64,000 nucleotides of DNA from Crocosphaera watsonii WH 8501 (GTDB lineage Bacteria; Cyanobacteriota; Cyanobacteriia; Cyanobacteriales; Microcystaceae): contig NZ_AADV02000006.1 in assembly GCF_000167195.1 (NCBI RefSeq), forward strand, positions 1 through 64,000, in the 5' to 3' direction. The notes beneath the pieces were generated by a model that was not told the DNA's origin, ran no database searches, and was given only the letters and a program-made list of their open reading frames with translations. This document shows, in pieces, positions 17,881-27,732 of the stretch; position 1 is the stretch's first letter, and every line of letters begins with the position of its first letter. The translations under genes and the position numbers were made by a program.

Positions 17881-18462
17881 TCAATTTTGGCATTTAACCA
17901 GTAACGAACGAGATGTGGTTGTAATGTCGCTTCTTTTTAAAAAACGCCCCACACTACGGGGGGAAATCTTTTCGACAATTCCTCTTTTTATGGCTTCATC
18001 CGCCAACTCTGAAGGTGTCCAATGGCTCACTGGTCTGTCTGATTTTTCACATTCTTCACAAGCGATCGCTACAATCTGGACTACTTGTTCGACCGTAAAG
18101 GATTTTGTTGTTCCAGGTCTTGGGCGATCGCTTAAAATTCCTTTGATCAAGACCATTAATGCTTTCTCCGTTACCTGTTGTTCTTCGGCGGCACTCAGTT
18201 TTTCTCTCTCCTCAAACCATCGCGATCGCCACTGACGCACTTGTACTCGGTCTAATTCTAATCTTCGACTAATCGAACTATTGCTCTCTCCTGATGCTGC
18301 GGCTAAGATTAGCTTGGCTCGTCTAACAAGGCGATAGGGGTTTGTTGTCCCTCTCACTATTTGTTGGAGTACTGTTTTCTGTAGGTTGGAGAGGTTAATT
18401 GGCAATGCTTTTATCATGGACATCAACTTCGAGATTCTTCCGTTAGTTTCATTGAAACACAT
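17881..18462 (-). CDS. IS630 transposase orfA (helix-turn-helix domain)
   Basis: DNA-binding half of the transposase, 193 residues. The paired-type helix-turn-helix lies at about 20-70 (NPYRLVRRAKLILAAASGESNSSISRRLELDRVQVRQW) and a second at about 150-185. It ends in the wrong frame after a T6A5 run; a shift to the +1 frame there joins it to orfB. The ORF opposite it on the other strand (about 106 codons) is a shadow. Confidence 0.9.
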   Translation of the reverse strand: MCFNETNGRISKLMSMIKALPINLSNLQKTVLQQIVRGTTNPYRLVRRAKLILAAASGESNSSISRRLELDRVQVRQWRSRWFEEREKLSAAEEQQVTEKALMVLIKGILSDRPRPGTTKSFTVEQVVQIVAIACEECEKSDRPVSHWTPSELADEAIKRGIVEKISPRSVGRFLKRSDITTTSRSLLVKCQN

Positions 18463-18524
18463 TGTCGTGGCTAGTCACGAAAGTTTCTGTAAAAATCTGG
18501 TGGATTACTTTCGCCAAGCTGCAC

Positions 18525-18698
18525 TAGTCTGGCTGCTATTTCTTCAAAAAAACGACTAAATACATAGATTGAAAGACTTACTAAAGCGAGAGATACAGCT
18601 AGGGCTTTTCCATAACTCTCTCCTTCTGTAGCGGTGGCTAACAGCGATGGACTACACCACTGTAAAGCATTATTAATAAGCGATATGGGTTCTATCAT
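18525..18698 (-). CDS. Small membrane protein, about 59 residues, 3' end at the IS630 site
   Basis: Begins MIEPISLINNALQWCS, with one hydrophobic helix at about 31-50 (KALAVSLALVSLSIYVFSRF), and ends FFEEIAARLV. The IS630 copy has inserted within its last codons; rejoining the flanks through the TA gives a natural stop two codons later. It overlaps the end of the opposite-strand gene whose remnant is at 15998-17144, so at most one of the two ends is native. Family unknown. Confidence 0.4.
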
Positions 18699-18795
18699 GG
18701 GCTTTTATAAAAATGTTAAACAATTAATTTTGATAAGTTTTGCAGTCGGGAAAAACCCAATCTCTAAAGACTTCACTCTATCACATGATTGTTTA

Positions 18796-18898
18796 GCCCC
18801 CCAAACCCCGTGGAAAGTATCCCGGTTGGAAACAAGGGAAAAAAAGGAATAAAAAACATCCTTATCCTACAGTTAAAAAGACAGTAACTCGCCCATAA
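18796..18898 (+). pseudogene. C-terminal remnant of an NF041680-type transposase
   Basis: A short frame ending at the TAA at 18896-18898 encodes PPKPRGKYPGWKQGKKRNK then a basic tail. The PRGKxPGW...YPTVKK pattern is the characteristic C-terminal tail of the NF041680-type DDE transposases, one of which occupies 44251-45690. No other part of the gene is present. Confidence 0.5.
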
Positions 18899-19075
18899 AA
18901 AGCCAAGAAGAAAACTGCTTAAAGTTTTCTATAAATATATTAGTTTTTTTAGATTTAGATTTAGAAGCAATGGGCAAGCATAACTCGGATCTTGGTCGTC
19001 GAATTAAAAGAGGATTGTTTAAGACTGCCAATAATCAAGTCATTAACTCAGATATTAATGGCAGTCTAATGTCTA

Positions 19076-19204
19076 TCATAACTTTAACGATCTGGAGATT
19101 TTAGCTGGGGACTTTTGCTTAAAGAAAACTGCTAAGCCGTACAGACCAAAACCAAAAAGTCCTAAAATAGAACTGGACTCGGGAACAGAAATTTGACTAT
19201 AAAT
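19076..19204 (-). pseudogene. PEP-CTERM sorting tail of a truncated exported protein
   Basis: On the minus strand the last 42 codons of a gene read SQISVPESSSILGLFGFGLY, then a hydrophobic stretch and the basic end SPAKISRSLKL with a TGA at 19076-19078. VPE followed by a membrane helix and a basic tail is the PEP-CTERM signal used with exosortase for sorting of surface proteins. The rest of the gene has been removed at the IS5-like boundary at 19205. Confidence 0.75.
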
Positions 19205-20817
19205 AGGGTTTGCTGAATAAAAGCAAAACCCTATTCTTTAAAAGGTTACACCCATATTCGCGATCGCAAAAAAGATCAGCTTTGTCGGCTACAAACCGCT
19301 ATAATTGGTAGAAACACCTCCCAGTTGTTGGTCAAGAACAAATGTATCGAAAAGAGGAGCAACCTTTACCGCCCCCAGAAAAATTTGAATTACCTTTCGA
19401 GGGCAAATTGTCCCCCAATAATTGTTGGGTAATCATGGCAGAGTTGATACCTTGGGATGATTTTGAGGAAGAATATGCTAAACTTTTTTCAGCAGAAAAA
19501 GGTGCGCCAGCCAAACTATTTAGAATGGCATTAGGGACATTAATTATTAAGGAAAAATTAGGAACAAGTGATAGAGAAACTATAGAACAGATTAGAGAAA
19601 ATCCCTATCTACAATACTTTATAGGTTTAAATTGTTATCAACAAGAGCCACCACTGGAATCTTCAATGCTAGTTCATTTTAGGAAAAGAATTGATGGAGA
19701 ATTGATAAACAAAATCAATAAAAAAATAGTAAAAAGAGAAATAGACAAGAGTGATAAAGAAGTAAAAAAAAAGGATTGTCTCCAAGAAAAAGGAGAAAAA
19801 ATAAAAAATAAAGGTAAACTAATTTTAGATGCGACTTGTGCGCCAGCAGACATCAAATACCCAACGGATTTAGGCATATTAAATCAAGCCAGAATTGAGA
19901 CAAAAAGAATAATAGATAATCTTTATAAACCATTAAGAGTAAAATTGAGAAAAAAGCTGAGAACTTCTAGAAAAATTGCTAGAAAGGAATACTTAAAAGT
20001 AGCTAAAAAACGAAAAGTATCTTATCAAGAAAGAAGAAAAGCTATCGGGAAACAGTTAAAATACCTTAAGAAAAATTTAGGAAATATAGAAGACTTAATT
20101 CAAGCTGGGGCTTCCCTGGAAAATCTGAGTAAAAGACAGAAAAATTGTCTAGAGACTATCAAAAAAGTTTATGAACAACAACAGTCAATGTGGGAGAATA
20201 AGACCCAGAGTGTTCCTCAAAGAATTGTAAGTTTAACTCAACCGCATATTCGTCCAATAGTGAGGGGAAAAGCAGGAAAACCAATAGAGTTTGGAGCTAA
20301 ACTCTCAGTAAGCTGTGTAGATAACTATGTGTTTCTAGACAAAATAAGTTGGGAAAACTTCAATGAATCTTGTCATTTAAAAGAACAAGTAGAAAAGTAT
20401 AAAGAAACGTTTGGCTATTATCCCGAATCCGTCCATGTAGATAAAATTTATCGAACTAGGGAAAACAGAAATTAGTGTAAAGAAAGAGGGATAAGAATCA
20501 GTGGTCCGAAGTTAGGAAGACCTCCGAAAAATGTCAGTGAAGAAGAAAAGAAACAAGCCCACTCCGATGAATGCTTCCGTAATGCTATTGAGGGAAAGTT
20601 TGGACAAGCTAAACGAAGATTTAGCCTAAATCTCGTGATGACAAAACTCCCTGAAACCTCCATTACATCTATTGCTATTACATTTTTAGTTGTCAATCTT
20701 TCTAAACTTCTGAGGCAGTTTTTGTCGCTTTTTTTGTCCTTATTTACTAATAATAGAACAGGGGAACTCATCAAACCGCCTTTCATTAATTTTGGAGAAA
20801 CTTTTTCAGCAAACCCT
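19205..20817 (+). mobile_element. IS5-like element, copy B
   Basis: Same ends as copy A (AGGGTTTGCTGAA and TTCAGCAAACCCT) but 1613 bp. It lacks the 21-bp tandem duplication and about 80 bp at the 3' end of the transposase gene. The left flank is a PEP-CTERM gene and the right flank an Uma2 gene, so it does not sit in one interrupted gene. Confidence 0.85.
19342..20817 (+). pseudogene. IS5/IS1182-type transposase, nonsense mutant
   Basis: Nearly identical to copy A up to TRENRN, where TGG (Trp) has become TAG at 20473-20475 (the ORF stops at 20475). The frame continues CKERGIRISGPKLGRPPK... and, because about 80 bp are missing, runs out through the right inverted repeat without its own stop. 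The catalytic Glu lies after the nonsense codon, so the product is inactive. Confidence 0.88.
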
Positions 20818-21179
20818 AAATATTCTTGCATTTTTAATTGTAAATCAGAATATCTTTGATTTTTTAGGTCACTGGGACTAACTAATTCAATAACAAAATC
20901 GGGAGCAATGGGTGGAAAACCTTGCTTTTCTTGAAGGGTTAAACCATTCCAGCGTTCTAATTTAATCCAACTAACATCAGGACTTCTTCTGGCACCATTG
21001 GGTAAGATAAATAAAGTAGAAGAATCAAAAGCTTTTCCTAATTTAGTTTGACGATTCCAAATACCTAAATCTAAATAGAGATTAAAGTTTTTTCTCCCTG
21101 CTTCACCCCCTGTTGGACTCATAATAATTAATTCTCCTTCTTGCGTTAACTCCATTCGTATTTGTTGATCAATATTAGC
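20818..21179 (-). pseudogene. Uma2-family (DUF820) nuclease fragment
   Basis: Central part of a cyanobacterial Uma2-type PD-(D/E)XK protein: IRMELTQEGELIIMSPTGGE, FILPNGARRSPDVSWIK, APDFVIELVSPSDLKNQRYS and the LQLKMQEY helix, which hold the usual catalytic D...E.K region. The N-terminus is cut by IS1380 copy B (boundary 21180) and the C-terminus by the IS5-like copy B (boundary 20817). The apparent long ORF spanning 20472-21266 is a chimera of both elements with this fragment. Confidence 0.85.
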
Positions 21180-23176
21180 CCCGAATTTCTCACAAAATCT
21201 GCGATCGCCAAACACAGAAGCCTTACAGGAAGTGGGTTTGAACAGAGCGATTGCAGATTTCCCCAACCAACAGTCTGTTGTCAGATTTTAAGTTAAAATC
21301 AACCCGAATTAGACAAAGATGAAAAGATAAATCAATCACTCATTTTTCCAAAAAAATTATTAATAAAATCTCTAATAGTACTAGATTGTTAGAATAAAAT
21401 ATGCTATAATTTAATTATTAAAGCAATTTACCTTAAACTGATTTAATGAGTCCCAGTCATCCCCGAACCCCTCGTCAAGTAATCAACTTTAGTAAACAGA
21501 AAGGAAAAGAAATAATCGCTAATTTTGATGGGGGACTAATCAGTTCAGATGCGGGGATTGTCTGGATAGCTGAGTTGGATAAAAAACTGGGAATTACCGA
21601 GAAGTTTGGTAACTGTTTTCAAGATCATCGTCATCAATCTTATGTAGATCATTCCGTTCATGAGTTATTAGCACAAAGGCTTTATGGCATTATTTTAGGC
21701 TATGAAGATGTCAATGACCATGATAAATTACGTCACGATCCTGCCCTTAAGATCGCTTTAGAAAAGCTTAATGAACTTGAAGATAAAAAGGGATGGTTAG
21801 CTGGAAAAAGTACAATTAATAGATTGGAATATTGTCCTGAGACTATTCTCGACCAAAAAACGAGTCGTTATCATAAAATAGAAACCAACTTTGAAGCCAT
21901 TGAAAAATCTTTTGTCGAATTTTTTTTAGAGTCTTATAAAAAACCTCCCTTAAGTATTATATTAGATATGGATGTCACGGATGACCAAGTACATGGTAAT
22001 CAAGAAGGGGCATTTTTTAATAGTTATTATCACGGAGTATGTTATGCTCCTTTATATATTTTCTGTGGGCATCATTTATTAGTTGCTAAACTTCGTTCAT
22101 CTAATGTAGATCCAGCCGATGGAGCCTTAGACGAATTACAAAGAATTATCGGACTAATTAGAGAAAAATGGTCAGAGACTCATATCCTAGTTAGGGGTGA
22201 TAGTGCCTATGCCCGTGAAGAAATCTTCTATTTTTGTGAAAATCAGCCTTTAGTTGATTATGTTATAGCTATGGGAACAAATGGCGTTCTTAAGTTACGA
22301 GCGGATGATGTAATTGAAAAAGCCAAACATGAATATGAAAAAAAAACTAGCTCCAATAACTGAATTAATGGATAGTTTATTTCAGAAAAAAGAAGATTTA
22401 GAAGAAGTTAAAAAATTAGTACCAATTTCTACTTGGTATCGCTCTATTCGTTATAAAACAGAAAAGTCATGGAGTTGTCAAAGAAGAGTAGTGACAAAAG
22501 TTTGTTATGGAAGTGATGGCTTAAAAATGCGCCATGTGGTGACATCTTTGCCCGCTTCAAAAATTCCACCCTCAAAACTTTATACAAAAAAATACTGTCC
22601 GAGAGGCGAGATGGAAAATCGGATTAAAGAACAACAATTAGACTTGTTAGCTGATAGAACTTCAACTCAAACATTTCAAAGTAATCAACTAAGATTATGG
22701 ATACATTCCTGGGCTTATGTTCTCATAAATGCTTTTCGTCAACACTGTTTAAAAAAAACTTCATTGGCTAAAGCAACTGTGGGAAGAATACGTCTAAATC
22801 TTCTTAAGTTGGGAGCCAGAATAAAGATTAGTTGTAGAAGAATTATTATCGCTATAGCTAGTGCTTGTCCTTATCAAGATATTTTGTCTATTGCTAACAA
22901 AAGAATTAAAACTATTCCTAATACTGGATAAGTAGAATAAGTTGTTTTTTAAAAAAGATATCTATCATAAGTTGTTGACTGACTGATACTTTCATTTAGT
23001 CTTATTTATAGTGGAGAAAATCAAAAGTTAATATAATTATTCCCTCTTAAACTCAATTTTTGGATAATCAAAGTCAATTTTTTTATTCATCTATATTCAA
23101 AATTTCTATTAGTCCTAAAAATTATCATTTTTCATCTCTGGATTGGGCTTTCAAATTAATTTGTGAGAAATCCGGG
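21180..23176 (+). mobile_element. IS1380-family element, copy B
   Basis: A 1997-bp element with ends CCCGAATTTCTCACAAAATC and TTTGTGAGAAATCCGGG. The flanking tetramers (TAGC and TTTA) do not match. The left flank is the Uma2 fragment and the right flank a group II intron reverse transcriptase, again two unrelated genes. Confidence 0.88.
21446..22931 (+). pseudogene. IS1380 transposase, frameshifted
   Basis: Same protein as copy A with CAG intact at the position of that copy's amber codon. The poly-A run after HEYE has nine A residues (about 22338-22346) where copies A and C have eight, so the first frame stops soon after (KTSSNN) and the remaining 200 codons (LAPITELMDSLFQ...) are in another frame. 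Slippage on the A run could in principle restore it, but the even length in the other copies argues for a mutation. Confidence 0.85.
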
Positions 23177-24520
23177 TTTACCAGTGTATGTCTCTTTATT
23201 TCCGTTTCGGCATGATGGTAGAGGATTGCTCCTGTTGTTTGGAAGGTCCAAAATCCGTGTTTTCCGTGTGAGAAATATTTTCTGAGAGCTTTAATCAATG
23301 GTGTCTTTTTCTTTTTCCTGCTAACTGTCCATGCTCTAAGCATCTCCCATAGTAAATAGTCTTCGGATGCGAACGTTACTTTGCTTGTTACAGTTCGGTA
23401 GTAGTTACACCATCCTCTTATAATGGGTTTAATCTTGCGATTAGTGCTGATTGTGGGGCTTTCTTATGGGCTTTGATAACCTCTTTGATTGCCTCATGAT
23501 GAGCTAGTATTTTCTTTTTGCTAGGTTTGATTAACGTTTTGAATCCAATTGTTGTGGAATTATTTCCCCCTGTTCTACCAGAGTGGTGTTCTCCTACAGG
23601 GTATGACCTGACATTGAATCCAAGAAACTCAAAACCTGGTTTAATGGTTTTTCCGTCATGTTCGATACTTTTTAAAGTATGTCTGATGGAGGTCTTTTCT
23701 GGTTTTAATTGCAGTCCGACTTTTTCTAACCATTGTGCAATCAGTTTTTTACATTGTAGAATAACGTCGTAGTCCTTATGAAGAACTACGAAATCATCGG
23801 CATAGCGAATGATTCTAGGTTTATAGTCCCATACGACAGTTCCATTTCCTTGGCGTTTTGTGCGAGGGAAGTGGTTTTCTACGTCTTTTATCATTCCGTG
23901 TAGTGCAATGTTTGCCAGTAATGGGCTTATTACACCGCCTTGAGGTGTACCTGAGTCGGTTTCCTCAAAGATGCCTTTGTCCATAACACCACATTCTAAC
24001 CATTGTTTAATGATTCTTTTGATGTTATGTGGACAATCTACTTTAGACAGTAGGTAATCATGGTTAATCTTGTCGAAGCACTTGGCGATATCCGCATCAA
24101 GGACATATTTGGAGCCTTTATGAATATTGGAAAATATTCTTTCGATAGCGTCATGTGCGCTTCTGCCTGGACGAAAACCATAGGATGTTCCCTCAAATTG
24201 GGCTTCCCAATATGGCTCTAAGGCTGATTTAACCAAGGCTTGCATTGCTCTATCTTTCATGGTGGGTATTCCCAATCCACGTTTTTCATCTCTTCTGTGG
24301 TTGGGAATCCAAACCCGTCTGAGTGCCTTTGCTTTGTAACCTTTTATAGTCAGTTCTTTGACTAACTTTAATCTTTGGTTAGGTCGTAGTGACTTTTTAC
24401 TTCTCACATCCATGACCCTTGCGCTTAAGTTTGTTCCTACTTATCTACTCGACCAGTGATAAGAGCAGTCATGGACTTAATTCATTCCGTTGGCTTGGGT
24501 ATATCGGTTTTAGGTTTCAT
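23177..24520 (-). pseudogene. ltrA-like: Group II intron reverse transcriptase/maturase remnant
   Basis: The RT domain is clear: RRVWIPNHRRDEKRGLGIPT, YGFRPGRSAHDAI, DADIAKCFDKINH, SGTPQGGVISPLLANI and the catalytic IRYADDFVVLH. Three faults: the N-terminus (ATG at 24518-24520, MKPKTDIPKPTE) has a TGA and then a frame change before the main frame; near 23440 a one-base loss ends the frame at ARLNPL, while the next frame continues KIKPIIRGWCNYYRT (maturase/X domain); and IS1380 copy B truncates the C-terminus at HTLV, removing the expected HNH part. The 5' intron RNA presumably lies upstream at 24520-24790, but I could not place a GUGYG start. Confidence 0.85.
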
Positions 24521-24913
24521 CTCTCCCCCAGGTTACTTTTCAGGAATCGGTGTGGATGTCACTCAGAAAACTCCACTTTTCACCATGTTCTTTTTGAACG
24601 CAGCCTATCAAACAGTTTTGGCTACTTCCAGGTCTTGAGGGTTCAAGTCAATGATTCAACATAATGTTTAACCATGACCGATTGACTTGAGGATTTCTTG
24701 TGCTGTTTCATAGTGGTTATCCCCTTTTAAGGTGATTTCCGAGAAAGCTTTTCCCATAGGGGGTAATAGCTTGGACTAAAGGCTTTCAAGAAATAAAAGA
24801 AACAGAGAGTTAGCGGATCTTGGTACACAACTTTAAAATTTCATAATTGGCTTGTCTGAAAAAATAGAAGAAATAGATTAAAATGAAGAGGTAAAAAGAT
24901 TAGAGAGAGTAAA

Positions 24914-26124
24914 TTGAAGCTAAAACAGACAAATAATCCCTTAACCCCGTCGATGGTCGATGATTTACGTTTAGCAGCCTCAAAAATGACGGGAGCAGAG
25001 CGTCGTTCATTTCAAGCTGAAATGTGTCTCAAGTATTGTGGAGGAAGTGCCAGACAAACCGAAATCGTGTTTGGTTGGGGGAGAAAAAATGTTCAACTTG
25101 GATTACATGAAAAACGAACTGGGATAGTGTGTTTAGGATTACAATCAGTCAATAGTGGATGTAAAAAATGGGAGGAAAGATACCCAATAGTTGCCCAATC
25201 ATTGAAAGAAATAGCCGAAGCTCACGCACAACAAAACCCCACATTTAATAACCCCATTGCCTATACAAGATTAACGGCGGCTGAAGCCATTAAACAATTA
25301 AGAAATCTAGGATATAATGGAGAGGAGGTTCCTGCTGCTTCGACAATGGCAGATATTTTAAATCGTTTGGGCTATCGATTAAGAAAAGTGGTAAAAGCTA
25401 AACCTAAAAAAAAATCTCGGAGACGGACGCTATCTTCGAGAATATAGAGAAAAAAGATGGAAAAAAAGACCCTTCTGTGAAACGTTTAAGTATGGATTGT
25501 AAAGCAACTGTGGAAATAGGAGAATATTCACGTGGCGGACAAACCAGAGGTTATAATCAAGCTCAAGATCATGATATGGGAACTAAAGAAAAATACGTTC
25601 CTTGTGGGATTGTAGATGAAGATACAGGGCAACTTTATGTAACTTTTGGAAGTTCTTATAAAACGAGTGATTTCATGGTAGATAACTTGGAGCAATGGTG
25701 GACAAGTCTGAGTATAACTGAAAAGCAGCAACTAGAGAACATCCAAATTAAAGTTGATAATGGACCAGAAAATAGTGGAAGAAGAAGGCAATTTTTGAAG
25801 AGAATGGTAGAGTTTGCCGACCAAACTAAGAAATCTATTCAATTACTATATTTTCCTCCTTATCACAGTAAATATAATCCCATAGAAAGATGTTGGGGAA
25901 TTTTAGAGAGGCATTGGAACGGAACACTTCTGAGAAATGCTCAAACGATGTTAGCTTGGGTAAAAACTATGACATGGAAAGGCTTAAATCCGATAGTTAA
26001 GTTAAGTAAAAAAGTTTATCAAAAAGGCATTTCTTTAACGAAAAAAGAGATGAAGGAAATTGAGAAACGTTTAGAACGTAATCCTCACTTACCTAAATGG
26101 GATATTTTGATTAGACCCAGTTAG
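24914..26124 (+). pseudogene. ISAzo13-family transposase, two frames joined at an A9 run
   Basis: The first frame (from a TTG/Met at 24914) reads LTPSMVDDLRLAASKMTGAE, SARQTEIVFGWGRKNVQLGL, AYTRLTAAEAIKQLRNLG and LNRLGYRLRKVVKAKPKK, the ISAzo13 signature, and stops at 25447. The second (25477-26124) reads LSMDCKATVEIGEYSRGG, QIKVDNGPENSGRRRQF, and YHSKYNPIERCWGILE, holding the DDE residues. Shifting back one base at the A9 run (25406-25414) joins them as KPKKKISETDAIFENIEKK. It may be programmed -1 slippage on A-AAA-AAA or a simple deletion. Terminal repeats were not resolved. Confidence 0.8.
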
Positions 26125-26229
26125 TCTAAAAAGTTAATAAGAGTGTAAAATTAAGTGAATTTCCTTTTTAAAAATAGTCAAAGCTAATTTAAAAGTTAGC
26201 GTATTTCTTTCTTTTAGATAGGGAGGTTT

Positions 26230-26268
26230 TTGTTCGCGGAAAGTATCCGCGAACAACTTTTTATTTTT
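26230..26268. terminator. Rho-independent terminator
   Basis: Perfect 11-bp stem TTGTTCGCGGA (26230-26240) and TCCGCGAACAA (26246-26256), 5-nt loop, preceded by GGTTTT and followed by CTTTTTATTTTT. It lies between the ISAzo13 transposase and the truncated membrane gene at 26288. Confidence 0.85.
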
Positions 26269-26287
26269 CCCTTTTCGCTTATTTGAG

Positions 26288-26996
26288 ATGTTCTACAAAC
26301 AGATTCTGAGAATGGGTGGGAAACTTTTTCTTGGAAATCACCTTACCTTGGTACTGCTAGCTACTTGTGCCTTATTAACGTTATTTTTTGTGAATGGAGC
26401 TAAGCAATTTTTACCTACTTGTGATTCTATAAGTTACGACGATAGATATTTACGGGATGCTAATGGAGAATGGATTTTAAGTGCGGACGGAATAGTAATT
26501 AGAACGCCTTGTAAAAATTCAATTCCCTTTGCTCAAGGAATTTTGGGTCTAAAAGTCTTAGCTGGTTACATTCCTCTAATTTTTTGTGCTTATTACTTAA
26601 TCAACGATAAGAAACAGTTATTGTTTCTAGGTCGCTTATTAGTGGTAATAGCAATTATTTGTTGTGGCTTAGCACTGATACAATTTTGGATGTTCAAAAC
26701 TGGACGATGTCAAGGGACGGATCATTTAGCAGGAGAACTATTATTTAAACCAACTATAAAGGCAAGATGCTTGGTTGGAGGTTCTGCTTTATACTCTCCG
26801 AGTCAGGGACAGATTCGTATGCCTGGAACTTTTGTTTCTCCTTGGCACTGGGGGTGGTTTTTAGTGGCAAATGCTGCTATTTGTTTTTCTGTTGCCTTTA
26901 GTGATTCTGCATTCTTTTGGAGAAATTGCGGGTTATTTGGCATGGCAATGGTCTTTATTAATGCTGTTATCTGTGGTCAAAGACTTGCCCTAGCAC
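26288..26996 (+). pseudogene. Polytopic membrane protein (O-antigen ligase/polymerase-like), 3' truncated by IS630
   Basis: N-terminal part with at least five hydrophobic segments (for example LTLVLLATCALLTLFFVNGA, LKVLAGYIPLIFCAYYLI, LLVVIAIICCGLALIQF) and the conserved-looking MPGTFVSPWHWGWFLVANAA and NAVICGQRLALAL. This resembles polysaccharide polymerases or O-antigen ligases (Wzy/WaaL-like); the assignment is tentative. IS630 copy 3 has inserted at TA 26997-26998. Past the element the same frame would run only about 30 codons (ESLVDKISDYGS...) to 28470, too short for the family, so more than a simple insertion may have happened. Confidence 0.55.
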
Positions 26997-27026
26997 TAGT
27001 GCAGCTTAGCAAAAATAATCCACCAG

Positions 27027-27668
27027 TCACTTATGATCTTTAAAGCCCTTAAATTTCCAAACGAACGGCTTAGCAAAATGTTGATTAAAGTAATCAATAA
27101 AATTGAGAATTTTTTGGGATAGTTCTTCAGTTGAACGGACAGTAATTCTTTTGAGTAAACGCCTGACTAAGATCTAAAACCAACACTCAATTTGATTAAG
27201 CCACGATGTATGTTTGGGAATATAAACAAAGCGAATTCGATGAGATTCATCTGATAAAAAATCTGCTCTGCTGTCCATAGATTGCAAAATCCCCTCCTTT
27301 CCTTTTCTCCCCAAATCAATAGTAATTCCACAGCTTTCTGCTACTAATTTGACTAAGCTTTCCGATTTATGAGTGTTGAGTTTATCTACAATAAAAATCC
27401 ATTCTGCTTTTTCATCAATCTTAATCGTTCTCTGGATATGTTCAGAAAAATCTTGTTCTGTTCTTGTCGGTCCAATAGAGGGACTAACAACTTTTCCTCT
27501 TGCCACATCCCAGTTCGCAATCAAGCTTAAAGTTCCGTGTCTTTCATATTCAAATTCGATTTTTTCTACTTGTTTAGGCTTGATTCTTTTGTTCGGAAAT
27601 AATCTCTCAAGAGCTTGAATCCCTGTCATTTCATCTGTACTAATTAAATGAATTCCTTGTTCTAACAA
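27027..27668 (-). pseudogene. IS630 transposase orfB, nonsense mutant
   Basis: Identical in layout to orfB of copy 2, but a Ser codon after QIECWF is now TAG (plus-strand CTA at about 27174), so the protein ends just after the catalytic Glu and loses about 49 C-terminal residues. Confidence 0.88.
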
Positions 27669-27732
27669 AGTTTTAGCTTCTTGATGAAGTTCACAGATAT
27701 ATTTGACTTGCTTTTTAAATTTTAAGGGATCA

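Larger units (their letters stand above)
17147..18524 (-). mobile_element. IS630-family element, copy 2 (complete)
   Basis: A 1378-bp element with terminal repeats GTGCAGCTT(A/G)GC(A/G)AAA(A/G)TAATCCACCAG in inverted orientation, flanked on both sides by TA (17145-17146 and 18525-18526), the canonical IS630 target duplication. Two overlapping-frame ORFs as in the other copies. No disabling change seen. Confidence 0.95.

Noticed and set aside
17915-18235. A 106-residue ORF opposite IS630 orfA, repeated in every copy.
   Set aside because: It is the antisense shadow of orfA, and its repetition only reflects the repeated element.
20472-21266. A 264-residue minus-strand ORF as one protein.
   Set aside because: It is a chimera: IS1380 end, Uma2 fragment and antisense of the IS5-like transposase.
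23177-24520. Retron or diversity-generating retroelement reverse transcriptase.
   Set aside because: Motifs and the downstream GWCNYYRT maturase segment are those of group II intron proteins; no template/variable repeats were seen.
24790-26210. Terminal repeats of the ISAzo13 element from GTTAGCG sequences on both sides.
   Set aside because: The two GTTAGCG copies are in the same orientation and do not extend, so they are not inverted ends; element boundaries were left undefined.
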